This document shows, one piece after another, positions 1-8,909 of a stretch of 55,214 nucleotides of DNA. The notes below the pieces were generated by a model, which did no database searches, was not told where the DNA came from, and worked only from the letters and a program-made list of their open reading frames with translations. Location: assembly GCA_007130045.1 (NCBI GenBank), contig SLTG01000056.1, forward strand, positions 1 to 55,214, written 5' to 3'. The stretch is from Opitutales bacterium (GTDB taxonomy: Bacteria > Verrucomicrobiota > Verrucomicrobiia > Opitutales > T3Sed10-336). The first letter of the stretch is position 1, and each line of letters begins with the position of its first letter. A program made the translations under genes and the position numbers.

Positions 1-3000
1 AATTGCGAATGAAGATGTTCACATAGTCGGCCCGGACATCTTGCTCCGGATGACCGGCCCCAACGTAAAGACCGATATCCTGGGGACCAGTGGTTGCATC
101 AGCAAACGTGGCCCTCCATTCATATCCAACGAATAGCGCAACATCGGTGCGGGTGAGAGCATGCTGCTGGGCGCCGTCCTCGTGAAAGGTGGTATTGAGG
201 CGGAGTGCTCCGTCCACCGTCTCCCACTCGGTCTCATGGCTTCTTGTTGCACCCAGGATCACCGTCGCCGTGTACGCATCGAGACCCTCGTCGAAGTTTT
301 CGGTAAGCGGATCCAGGTTGATCGTGAATTGGATCTGATCATCCGAGGCAGCATACGAATAACGTTGGACCCCGGAAGGCGGATCCAGGATAATCTCCCT
401 GCCCTCGCTCCAGCGAAACCAGATCTTTCCGTCCGCCGAAATCGGAGTCCCGTCCTCATCGTAGTGGTCTTCGAGCATCTCCCTGGTCAGGGTGATGCTG
501 ACGGGTCCGAACTCGGTATCCGGAGTGATTGCCTCGAGATCGACCGCGTGAACGTCATCGCTGGGATCCCCCTCCGGGCTCGCCCAGAAAATATCCTCGG
601 CATTCCCGACATTCGGCGGGGTTATTTCCGGACTGAAGATGTAAAGTTGCGCATCCCAGGGCGGGTTGCCCGTTTTTCCGGTGAACGTGATCGTGTAGGT
701 TGCACTTGCTATCGAATCGAAGGAGTCGAGCTCGGGAAGAGCGAAGCCGTGGATCGGCTGCCGCGTGTTCCGAAGGCTGTCATTTCCCGCAGATCCGACA
801 TTGTTGTCGGAGGACTCGTTATAAATCCACTGAGGATCGGGAAAATTGAGGCCATAATTCATCCGGATGTGATGGTTGTCGGTCAGCTCGACCGGCAAAA
901 TCCATGGCGGGGTTCCCTCTTCGACCGTCAGGAGGAAACTGGTGCTCGCCATCAGGCCCAACTCATCAGCGACCGTCAATGTGATCGTCGCCTCGCCCAG
1001 CCAGTCCTGTGCGGGAGTCACCGTGATGGTACGCTCGGCGCCTTCGCCTTCAATGACGATGTTTTCCACGGGAACCAGATCCTCGTTCGAGGAGGAGCCG
1101 GTAACGGTAAGATCTCCGGGATCGGCGAACTCATGCCCAACCGTGAATGCCAATGCTTCGGTAGGCTCATTGGCCGAGGTCGTTTGATCGGCTATGTCGG
1201 TGATCGTCGGGGGATCCGGCAAGATAACCGTCACCAGAAACTCGGAGCTGGCGGGTTCCGCGCCACCGCTGACAGTGAGGGTGATCGTGGCTTCACCGAC
1301 TTCCCCCTCGAGCGGAGTGACGGTGACCGTGCGATCGCCCCCTTCGCCTTCAATGACGATGTTTTCATCAGGCACCAGTGTGGTGTTTGAAGAAGAGCCG
1401 GTAACCGTCAACGACCCGGGATCGACCACTTCGTCGAAGACCGAGAACGACAAGGGTCCCGTGGTTTCGTTGACGAAAATGGTCTGGCTGGGAATTCCGG
1501 TGATTGCGGGAACATCGCCCAGCTCGATCTTCAGATCGTGAAAATCAGCGATGGGTTCGCCATCGGCCGGGCTGCCGGCTCTGCCTCCAATACCGAAAAG
1601 ATTTCCGACGAAAGGATCAGCGATCACAGTCGATACGGTCTGATTGAAGTCATCTTCGTCGGAGAGCGTGAAATCAAGCGTTAGGCCCGAACCATCGAAG
1701 GTCCCTTCCGCCTTGAGGGCGTATGTCGCCGGCAACCCGGAGGTCGAAAAAACGGCGAAATCGGCGATGGACCAGCCTGCGATCGCTCCTTCGGGATCGG
1801 AACCCAGCCATGTATCCGTCTGAATATGGAACTCGATGATGATCTGACCGGCATCCACACTGTCTTGAGACAGTGTGAAAGACCGTTCCTGCCACGGGCT
1901 TACGCCGGTGGTTGCGGAGAGCTCCTCAAGCACGTCACCCGGGTTGCTGGCCCGAAGAACCGAGACGCGAGCGCTGTGGAAATTAATATCCGTATCGAGT
2001 TGATGAAAATCGGAGTAAGTCAGCTGCACCTCGTCCAATCCCGTCAGGTCGATGACCGGAGAACGAAGACGGGCATCCCTGTCTTTCGAACTGGATTCGC
2101 CCGGATCGGTGGCGAATACATTCCTGCCGTCCTCCTCGCCGACTTGCCATGGATCCTCATTATCCCAGGCCGCCTCGGAAGCGGCCGAATCGGAAAAGTC
2201 ATCCGCAAACACATCGCTGGCTTCGAACGATCGGCCTTCCCAATCGCCTTCGATGAGAATTTCGCCCGAATACGTTTCGCGAATCCAGAATTTCCCCGGT
2301 TCCTCCGCGCTCGCGCTTGGGTTGAAACTCAAGGTGTAGAATTCATCGGAAGCGGAACTTCTGAACGGCGTCACCCCCGGCTCATGGGGCCCGCCGAGCA
2401 CCACCAGACCAATCTGGTCGAGGGAGAAACCCGGAAGTTTTTGAAGCGTAACCTCGGACTCGACGACGAAATTCTGTCCGGCGCCGTAATCCTGCAAAGA
2501 TGCAAGCGCCGTGCCCGTGTCCGGAGTGGCGAGCCTGAGACTATCTTCCTCCAGAGTAAAATCCTGCGCACGAATTCGCAGAAGATCGTCGGCCGTATCC
2601 TTGGCGGTCCCGAAATCCAGATCGACCGGTGCGACCAAATCCGTGAATTCGGTCTCCCAGAGGCCCGCTGCAGGGACCGGGTTGTCGAGGTTCGCACCGG
2701 TTGTGTCGATGTAAATATTGTCAAATAAAGCGGTGTCGCCGTTAACTCCGTTTTTCAACTGGAAGTGGGGCAAACCGTTGGCGGTCTTGAGGCGGAACAC
2801 CGCATTCTCATACACCAGCGTCTGCGTTTCGAAGTCGGGATCGGTGTCGCTTTGGATGTAGAAATCCGTCGTCTGGGCGTTGTCGTCAATGACGAACCAG
2901 ATGTTGTACCAGTGCTCGATCTCGGTATCCTCTGAGGCGATTTCATAGCTGTTATCATCGTAAGCGTCGAATCGGGAGCCAACGCCTCCCAGGCGAGCCA

Positions 3001-3382
3001 ATGATATGTAGTTGCCCCATGGGAGCCCTCCGTTCTCCGGGCCGATGCCCAGCCCGAAAACGAGATCCGCGTTTTTTGGATCCTCGGGATCGGGCGGGGG
3101 AAGGTAAGCCTGCACGAAAAGCGTGCCGACACCGCCCTCGATCGTGGTCTGAGGACTCAAGGCGAAAGAGGCGAACCCCGGATTCCCGCCTCCGCCGGTG
3201 CGGGTAAACTGCCCGACCATGTTACTCGAGTCGGCGGGATCGATGATGGTGGTTAAAGACGCGTCGTCTCCGATGGTCCAGGCATCGACGCCGGCTTCAA
3301 AGTCCTCGACCAGTTCGAAGGCGCCAAAAGAAGAGCTGGCGACGCCGATCGCAAGAAGGATCACGATTGGGATTTTCTTCAT
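1..3382 (-). CDS. Very large secreted multidomain protein with Ig-like repeats (C-terminus outside window)
   Basis: The frame is open from an ATG at 3382 to the window edge, giving 1127 codons with no stop, so the C-terminus is missing. Residues 1-20 form a signal peptide (MKKIPIVILLAIGVASS, then a small-residue site) without a lipobox cysteine, so the protein is probably exported. The first ~220 residues look like a jelly-roll (LamG-like) segment beginning 'FELVEDFEAGVDAW'. A second similar segment follows near residue 400. Two tandem ~100-residue Ig-like repeats lie at about 625-705 and 725-805, each with 'ENIVIEGEG' and ending 'GEATITLTV'. A further beta-rich region reaches the edge. It stands divergent to the rhamnosidase gene. 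A surface or extracellular role, perhaps carbohydrate binding or adhesion, is inference. No catalytic motif was recognised. Confidence 0.85.
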   Translation of the reverse strand, partial: MKKIPIVILLAIGVASSSFGAFELVEDFEAGVDAWTIGDDASLTTIIDPADSSNMVGQFTRTGGGGNPGFASFALSPQTTIEGGVGTLFVQAYLPPPDPEDPKNADLVFGLGIGPENGGLPWGNYISLARLGGVGSRFDAYDDNSYEIASEDTEIEHWYNIWFVIDDNAQTTDFYIQSDTDPDFETQTLVYENAVFRLKTANGLPHFQLKNGVNGDTALFDNIYIDTTGANLDNPVPAAGLWETEFTDLVAPVDLDFGTAKDTADDLLRIRAQDFTLEEDSLRLATPDTGTALASLQDYGAGQNFVVESEVTLQKLPGFSLDQIGLVVLGGPHEPGVTPFRSSASDEFYTLSFNPSASAEEPGKFWIRETYSGEILIEGDWEGRSFEASDVFADDFSDSAASEAAWDNEDPWQVGEEDGRNVFATDPGESSSKDRDARLRSPVIDLTGLDEVQLTYSDFHQLDTDINFHSARVSVLRASNPGDVLEELSATTGVSPWQERSFTLSQDSVDAGQIIIEFHIQTDTWLGSDPEGAIAGWSIADFAVFSTSGLPATYALKAEGTFDGSGLTLDFTLSDEDDFNQTVSTVIADPFVGNLFGIGGRAGSPADGEPIADFHDLKIELGDVPAITGIPSQTIFVNETTGPLSFSVFDEVVDPGSLTVTGSSSNTTLVPDENIVIEGEGGDRTVTVTPLEGEVGEATITLTVSGGAEPASSEFLVTVILPDPPTITDIADQTTSANEPTEALAFTVGHEFADPGDLTVTGSSSNEDLVPVENIVIEGEGAERTITVTPAQDWLGEATITLTVADELGLMASTSFLLTVEEGTPPWILPVELTDNHHIRMNYGLNFPDPQWIYNESSDNNVGSAGNDSLRNTRQPIHGFALPELDSFDSIASATYTITFTGKTGNPPWDAQLYIFSPEITPPNVGNAEDIFWASPEGDPSDDVHAVDLEAITPDTEFGPVSITLTREMLEDHYDEDGTPISADGKIWFRWSEGREIILDPPSGVQRYSYAASDDQIQFTINLDPLTENFDEGLDAYTATVILGATRSHETEWETVDGALRLNTTFHEDGAQQHALTRTDVALFVGYEWRATFADATTGPQDIGLYVGAGHPEQDVRADYVNIFIRN
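1041..1366 (-). repeat. Tandem duplication of an Ig-like domain, ~300 bp period
   Basis: A 26-bp block starting CCTTCGCCTTCAATGACG occurs identically at 1041-1066 and 1341-1366, exactly 300 bp apart. The surrounding bases are also similar (for example 'gagccggtaac' in both copies). This matches a 100-residue domain period in the encoded protein and indicates a fairly recent internal duplication. Confidence 0.85.
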
Positions 3383-3969
3383 TTTACGTTGTGGTTGTAT
3401 TTGGGCGGTGTGTTTTTCTTGGATTCGGGCTTGAGTTATCTCAAACTTCCGAACATCCTTACGCACCCGTAAAGTCAAGTCCAGAAAAATTTTACGCAAA
3501 CTTGACTCCGAAGGGCAAGAGATTGATAGAAAGCGCGTTGAGCACCCGCGAAATCACTCACTTTCGCGAGACTTTCTTGCGATGAAACAAACCCAGCACC
3601 GAAACTCGTCCCTCCGGCCTTCGCTTCCATCTCCCCTTCCCAACCATCTGAAAAGTCTGAATCCGTACGGAATCGGGCGCGACAATTCCGGCCGCTCATA
3701 TGGTACCCGAATTCGGTTTCGGTTGCCCTGTTGTTCTTTAAGAAAAAACCCAATGCACACCGTGCGTATCCCGTCATCAGGACCATCCAGCCGGAACAGC
3801 CCTCACCGCCCGAATGGCGCATTGTGGTTCGCCTTGACACCGTCATCGCGCTTCGGCCAGTATTCTTCCCATGAAAGCCAAACTTCAGACGGGTCCCGGC
3901 GGGTTCGAGCCCGGACTGATTGACAGGCGATTTCTTATAAATTCGCCCAAAGTGCAGTCGTTTCTCTCA
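3383..3969. other. Divergent intergenic region rich in inverted repeats, no convincing gene
   Basis: This 587-bp gap separates the large secreted protein (minus) from the rhamnosidase (plus). Short open frames here have no plausible start or protein character. It holds several inverted repeats: TTGAG/CTCAA at 3431-3444, CGTAA with TTACG upstream (3459-3472) or TTTACG downstream (3491-3496), AGTCAAGT/ACTTGACT at 3473-3480 and 3500-3507, and CGCGAAA/TTTCGCG at 3547-3568. A TTGACA hexamer lies at 3834-3839, but no good -10 follows at normal spacing. Regulatory sites for both flanking genes are likely here. Confidence 0.5.
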
Positions 3970-6633
3970 ATGAATAGGGCATATATCATCGCGATGTTCC
4001 GCGCCGCGGCGGCGTGCCTGTGGATTGGGGCGGCCCCCCTCCACGGGCAAGATCAAGAGGGTCCTCAAGAACCTGGCGGATTGCTTATTGAACGGCTCTC
4101 CACGGCGCTGGGAATCGATAACTTCAATCCGGCGATGAGCTGGGTGGTCAATCATCCGGAGTCCGAGCAATACCAGACTGCCTACCAAGTCCAAGTAGCC
4201 ACCGGCATTGGCGTTCTCGAAAATGGCGCCCCGGATGTCTGGGACTCGAACAAAGTGGATTCATCGGAGTCCAGCAACGCACGATATGCCGGGCCGGACC
4301 TCGAGCCGAACACCGTCTATTTCTGGCGGGTGCGCGTTTGGGACAAGCACGACGCCAGCAGCCCGTATTCCGAGCCTCACATGTTCGTTACCGGAGTCGA
4401 GGACGAATGGCAAGCCACCCCCATCTGGGCCGAGAATGACGCCGGAGACGGCCCTTCCGATTTCGCCTTCTTGCGGCGCGAGTTCGAGCTGCCCGATAAG
4501 GAAATCGAACACGCCATAGTCAATGTCACGGGGGTTTCGCCGGAGTCCGCCGCCCAGTATGTGTACAGGTTATACTTGAACGGCGAATTCGTCGGATGCG
4601 GTCCCGAGCGGGGATTCGATGGCGTCGAGCGTTACAACACCTACGAGGTTTCCGATTTCCTCGAACCCGGAACGGTCAACGCCGCGGGCGCGCTCAACTA
4701 CACCGCCGAGGAGCGCAAGTTTCTCTTTCAGATGGACATTACGTACGCCGATGGGACAAGCGAGACCATCACGTCCGATTCGTCCTGGCAGGCCTTGGAC
4801 GGCGATGACATTTACGTGGACGGCGGCAACGCGGGACACGACAGGTATTATCATGCGCCGCGGGAGTTCATCAATGCCTTGAATTACCCCTTCGGTTGGA
4901 AAAAGAGCGGCTTCAACGCCGCCGGGTGGTCGCAGGCCGTCGAGACGGACGCGATCGAAAGCTTGAAGCCCTCGGCCCAGCACAACGAACAGAAGTATAT
5001 TGCCGAACCGGTCCGGGTCGTCGAACGCGGGCCCGGCCATTATTTCATCGATTTCGGACGCTCGGTTATCGCCGGGTTCCGTCTCAATTGCATTGAGGGC
5101 GAGGCCGGCCAGGAAGTGGACATTCGTCTCGGGCAGGAATTGCTTGGCCCGCAAACAGTGAAATACGACAAACGCACAGCCAACACCTTCCAGGAAGTGT
5201 GGACGCTGGCCGACGGTATGCAAACGCTTACCAATTGGGGCTACCGGTCCTACCGGTATGCTGAAATCATCGGCGCGCCGGAGGGACTCGACGCATCGAA
5301 CTTCCAGGCGGTGATCGTACGGCAGCCCTTTGACCATTCGGAGTCCTATTTCGAGTCGGCCGACTATGTGTTGAACGACATCTGGGATATGCTCAAGTAC
5401 AGCATCAAGGCCACCAGCCTGGACGTATATGTGGATACTCACGCCCGGGAACGGCGCAATTACGAGGGCGATGCGTACATCAATCAACTCTCGCAATACG
5501 CCGTCGAGCGGCAATACGCTTTCCCCCGCTATTCGATGGAATACCTCTATTACCGCCCGACCTGGCCCACGGAATACAAGCAGTTTTCCATCAAAATGGC
5601 CTGGAACGACTACATGTACACGGGCAACGCCGACTCTCTGGCCGAACACTACGAGGTCTTGCGGGAAAAGACGATCGAGCCCTTTATCAACGAGGATTAC
5701 CTCGTCGAAAAGGGGCCGGAGGAAGGGGGACAGTGGGGCTCCACGGGACGCGACCTCGTGGATTGGCCCCCACCCCTTCGGGATGGATACCGGTTCTCGG
5801 ACATCAACACGGTTATCAATTCCTTCAATTACCGGGCTGTGCAACTGCTCGGCAAGATCGCCGAAGTTATCGGCAAAGACGAAGACGCCGCTGAATACAC
5901 CGAGCTTGCGGGCAATCTTCGCGAAGCCATCAACAATTATCTCTATGACCCGGACGCCGGCGCCTTCCGCGACGGTTTGAACATCGACCATCACGCGCTG
6001 CACGCAAGCATTTTCCCCGTGGCGCACGGCGCCGCCCGGCAGGAGTACCTCGAACCTTTGGCCGAGCACATTTTCGGCCGCGGGATGCAGTGCAATGTTT
6101 ACGGCGCGCAATTCGTGCTCGAGAGCCTTTACGCCGCTGAGCGGCCGGATCTCGCGCTCCAGCGGATGAACGCCGTCGAGGGCAATAGCTGGGGCCACAT
6201 GATGTACCGTGTGGGCGCCACCATCGCGGCCGAGTCATGGGATCCTGAACTCAAGCCCAACATGTCCTACTCCCACGGCGGATGGGGATCGGCGCCGGCC
6301 AACAACATCGCTCGGGGCCTGTTCGGCATTCAACCGCTTGAGCCCGCCTTCAACACGTTCCAGATCAAACCCCAGCCGGGAGGCCTGGCGTGGGCTCAAT
6401 ACAAGAAACCGACCATCAAGGGGCCCATCAGCGTGGAGTTCATCAAGGAAGACGACCGCTTCGAGATGACCGTCACGGTCCCCGCAAACACCCGCGCCAA
6501 CGTTTACGTGCCCCGAATGGACAAGGACCACGCCGAGGTCACCGTGAATGACGAAACCCGCGAGGGTCGCATGGCCGGAAACTTTGTGCTTATCGAGGAT
6601 GTCGGGTCCGGGACGCATACCTTCGCGCGCTGA
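3970..6633 (+). CDS. Secreted GH78 family alpha-L-rhamnosidase
   Basis: Predicted to remove terminal alpha-L-rhamnose from polysaccharides or glycosides outside the cytoplasm. The start at 3970 is preferred over an in-frame ATG at 3871 because it begins a normal signal peptide (MNRAYIIAMFRAAAACLWIG, cleavage near 'LHGQ'). The N-terminal part is an Fn3-like module ('YQTAYQVQVAT', 'FWRVRVWDKHD'), followed by the jelly-roll regions. The alpha-helical barrel carries the family block 'DTHARERRNYEGDAY' at about 488-502, equivalent to the usual DCPQRDERxGWTGD motif, and 'DWPPPLRDGY' near 598. The C-terminal 'GIQPLEPAFNTFQIKPQPG' is also typical. The length (887 aa) fits the family. The catalytic motif diverges from the best known members, so the exact substrate is uncertain. 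Confidence 0.9.
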   Translation: MNRAYIIAMFRAAAACLWIGAAPLHGQDQEGPQEPGGLLIERLSTALGIDNFNPAMSWVVNHPESEQYQTAYQVQVATGIGVLENGAPDVWDSNKVDSSESSNARYAGPDLEPNTVYFWRVRVWDKHDASSPYSEPHMFVTGVEDEWQATPIWAENDAGDGPSDFAFLRREFELPDKEIEHAIVNVTGVSPESAAQYVYRLYLNGEFVGCGPERGFDGVERYNTYEVSDFLEPGTVNAAGALNYTAEERKFLFQMDITYADGTSETITSDSSWQALDGDDIYVDGGNAGHDRYYHAPREFINALNYPFGWKKSGFNAAGWSQAVETDAIESLKPSAQHNEQKYIAEPVRVVERGPGHYFIDFGRSVIAGFRLNCIEGEAGQEVDIRLGQELLGPQTVKYDKRTANTFQEVWTLADGMQTLTNWGYRSYRYAEIIGAPEGLDASNFQAVIVRQPFDHSESYFESADYVLNDIWDMLKYSIKATSLDVYVDTHARERRNYEGDAYINQLSQYAVERQYAFPRYSMEYLYYRPTWPTEYKQFSIKMAWNDYMYTGNADSLAEHYEVLREKTIEPFINEDYLVEKGPEEGGQWGSTGRDLVDWPPPLRDGYRFSDINTVINSFNYRAVQLLGKIAEVIGKDEDAAEYTELAGNLREAINNYLYDPDAGAFRDGLNIDHHALHASIFPVAHGAARQEYLEPLAEHIFGRGMQCNVYGAQFVLESLYAAERPDLALQRMNAVEGNSWGHMMYRVGATIAAESWDPELKPNMSYSHGGWGSAPANNIARGLFGIQPLEPAFNTFQIKPQPGGLAWAQYKKPTIKGPISVEFIKEDDRFEMTVTVPANTRANVYVPRMDKDHAEVTVNDETREGRMAGNFVLIEDVGSGTHTFAR

Positions 6634-6683
6634 AACCGGCCCTTCGTCAACGCGGACAGAGGAGACATTCCGGCGCCAACCGC

Positions 6684-8633
6684 TCAAAAACGGAGATCCA
6701 TCCCGAGCATGCCGTTGATTCCGGGCATGGGATAGTTGGGCCGATATTCATAGCGTTCATCGGTGAGATTTTCGCCGGCGACAAAGATTTCCCCTTCGAT
6801 TCTTCCGAAATCCAGGCGAAACGCATAACTCAACCGGCCGTTCAACAGGTAATAGCTGTCCACGGTTTCATTGTTGGACAAACCTTCGCGCCTGGCTCGG
6901 GGGCCGACGTGCATGCCGGAGACCCGTTGAGCATCGAGGCTCAGAAAATAGTTTTCCAGGAAACGCCAATTGAGGCCGGCGCTGAAGGTGGTTTCGGGTG
7001 TGTACGGCAGGTCATCGGGATCGCTCCTGAGGAAGGTCGCGCCGGCGAACAATGACAGGTCGTTGATCGGGCTGTAATGGATGGTGGACTCAACGCCGCG
7101 AGTGCGATAGGATTCAACGTTCTCGAATTCCTGCGGTGGCCCGGGCGGCGACGGGGCCATGACGTAGCGATTCCGTCCTTCGTCGCGGAAGAATACCAGG
7201 TCGGCCCGGGCTCGTTGCCAGGAATGGCGAATGCCGACTTCATAGTGGTCGAGAGTCTCCGCGTGCAGGTCCCGCCACGATTCATCCAACCCGTCGAACA
7301 GGCGCTCCACTTCCAGGCCGGGGTAAATCACTCCCCGGGAATAACCGAAATGGACCTCCGTATTGACATAGCCCAGTTTGAGACCCGCGTGCGGGGCCGA
7401 CTCCGAAGGGAAGCGGTTGTGATCGTAGTGGCGAAAACCCATGGAAGGAACCGTGTAAAAGCTCCGGTCGTCGCCGATAAACTGGCTGATGGCGAAATAG
7501 GGTGATGTAATGCGGCGGCTTTTTCCCTCCCAGGCAGGATCCTCGTGACCGCTTTCGCCTTCGGTGAAGTCGAGATCGAGGCCAACCCGCACGTTTCCAT
7601 CCAGCCACGGGGCCGCTTCTTCACTGACTCCAATGCCGTAATGCCTGAATTTCCAGATTGCGTCAGGCGTGCCGTCGGGCCGCGACAGTTGCTCTCCCCG
7701 GCCCCGGTTGTAGTAAACCCGGACGTCCCCCCGGAACTCTTCGTAGTCGTGTTCCAACCTGATATAGCCCATGGAGGCTTCGGTGGCGTATTTGCCGTCG
7801 CGATCCTCGGGCGGGGCGCCCTCCTCGCCGGGATCCCATGCGTGATTGCGTGAGTGCAGCCCGAATACCGACCAATACCAATGATCGCCGGCTTCACGGC
7901 CGATCCGTCCGAAATAGTTTTGCATTTCTCCGCTCGAGTCGGTCCGGTGTCCGTCCGAGGTTCGAAAACTTTGACCGACATAGTAGTCGGTGGGGCCGAT
8001 CTTGCCCCCGTGTTCGGCTTTCTGGACCCAGGTATTGTAACTTCCGCCGGCGAGGTGGAGACCGGTGTCAAACCCTTCGAATTCCTGCCGTTTGGATTGG
8101 ATGTTCACCGCGGCAAAGGCGTTTCCGAAGTTCTGCGGTTGGGGACTCTTGTACACTTCGATGGCGGAGGCCGAATCGATGGACAGGAGATCGAGAAGCG
8201 GATGGTTCCAGATGCCCATGTACATCGGGACGCCGTCGATGAAGGTTTTGATTTCCGAGCCGGGCCGGCTGGACCCCATTCCGCGAATGAATACGGCCCC
8301 TCCTTCGGCTCCCCCGTGGGAACCGACCTGATTGTACCGGGATATGTTAACCCCGGGCGTCTGCCGCAATGCCGTTCCCAGGTCCTGTGCGTTCAGATTC
8401 CTCAACTGGTCCTCGGTAATGATCGTTGAGCTGGAACCGTAGGAATCGACGAAATTCCCTTCGATAACGGGAGTTGCGACTACAACCAAAGGCTGCATCT
8501 CCTCGATCGGCGTATCCTGCCGGGCGGAAACCACGGAGGCGAGCATCAGCATGGAAATCACCGTAACTGCGCCGTAAATCGCCCCGCGTGAAAGATTTGG
8601 GACAAGGGAAGAGGAGAGAAGACACCGGATCAT
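6684..8633 (-). CDS. TonB-dependent outer-membrane receptor
   Basis: Energised outer-membrane uptake channel, 649 aa. After a signal peptide (~1-38) comes a TonB-box-like stretch 'MQPLVVVATP'. The plug domain follows (~60-170), with 'QDLGTALRQTPGVNISRY' and 'VFIRGMGSSRPGSEIKTFIDG'. The remaining residues have the alternating pattern of a 22-strand barrel and contain 'AGENLTDERYEYRPNYPMPG' near the end. The last residue is phenylalanine, as expected for assembly by the BAM machinery. The gene stands alone, convergent with the rhamnosidase and divergent from the aldo/keto reductase. No cobalamin riboswitch or Fur-like box was recognised upstream. The substrate is unknown: an iron complex, vitamin or glycan are all possible. 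Confidence 0.93.
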   Translation of the reverse strand: MIRCLLSSSLVPNLSRGAIYGAVTVISMLMLASVVSARQDTPIEEMQPLVVVATPVIEGNFVDSYGSSSTIITEDQLRNLNAQDLGTALRQTPGVNISRYNQVGSHGGAEGGAVFIRGMGSSRPGSEIKTFIDGVPMYMGIWNHPLLDLLSIDSASAIEVYKSPQPQNFGNAFAAVNIQSKRQEFEGFDTGLHLAGGSYNTWVQKAEHGGKIGPTDYYVGQSFRTSDGHRTDSSGEMQNYFGRIGREAGDHWYWSVFGLHSRNHAWDPGEEGAPPEDRDGKYATEASMGYIRLEHDYEEFRGDVRVYYNRGRGEQLSRPDGTPDAIWKFRHYGIGVSEEAAPWLDGNVRVGLDLDFTEGESGHEDPAWEGKSRRITSPYFAISQFIGDDRSFYTVPSMGFRHYDHNRFPSESAPHAGLKLGYVNTEVHFGYSRGVIYPGLEVERLFDGLDESWRDLHAETLDHYEVGIRHSWQRARADLVFFRDEGRNRYVMAPSPPGPPQEFENVESYRTRGVESTIHYSPINDLSLFAGATFLRSDPDDLPYTPETTFSAGLNWRFLENYFLSLDAQRVSGMHVGPRARREGLSNNETVDSYYLLNGRLSYAFRLDFGRIEGEIFVAGENLTDERYEYRPNYPMPGINGMLGMDLRF

Positions 8634-8779
8634 AGCCGCCGAATCTTAGCGGGGAATAACTCGGAGGCAATCGAAATAGCCGTCAGACGACGCAGGCTTA
8701 AGTGTTGGGATTTTATGAATATTAGTGGTCCCGTGTGTGTTGATTATCAGGCGAAAACCGGCGCGTAATTTGCACCGGT

Positions 8780-8798
8780 GGGTTTGTCGCGCAAACCC
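8780..8798. repeat. Inverted repeat between the TonB receptor and aldo/keto reductase genes
   Basis: GGGTTTG at 8780-8786 and CAAACCC at 8792-8798 form a perfect 7-bp stem with a TCGCG loop. The site lies 112 bp before the reductase start and 147 bp before the receptor start. It could be an operator or a leader hairpin; no T-run follows on either strand, so it is not an obvious terminator. Confidence 0.4.
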
Positions 8799-8909
8799 GG
8801 ACGCAGCGCAATCCGACCGGACGCTTGCGGGATTCCGTCGAATAAACTTGCAACGAAGCGGGAGTCCGGTGTATCCTCCGTGCGAACCTCTTAACGAAGG
8901 AATCGTACC

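Noticed and set aside
161-1390. 409-codon plus-strand frame
   Set aside because: It is the antisense shadow of the secreted protein, with arginine-rich composition and no domain.
3886-3925. tRNA-like T-arm (GGGTTCGAGCCC) before the rhamnosidase
   Set aside because: No acceptor, D- or anticodon arms surround it; the loop is one base short.
4570-6198. 542-codon minus-strand frame
   Set aside because: Antisense to the GH78 catalytic region; the plus-strand protein has clear family motifs.
8634-8909. Cobalamin riboswitch upstream of the TonB receptor
   Set aside because: The B12-box (GCCACTG with flanking helices) is absent on both strands; only one inverted repeat is present.
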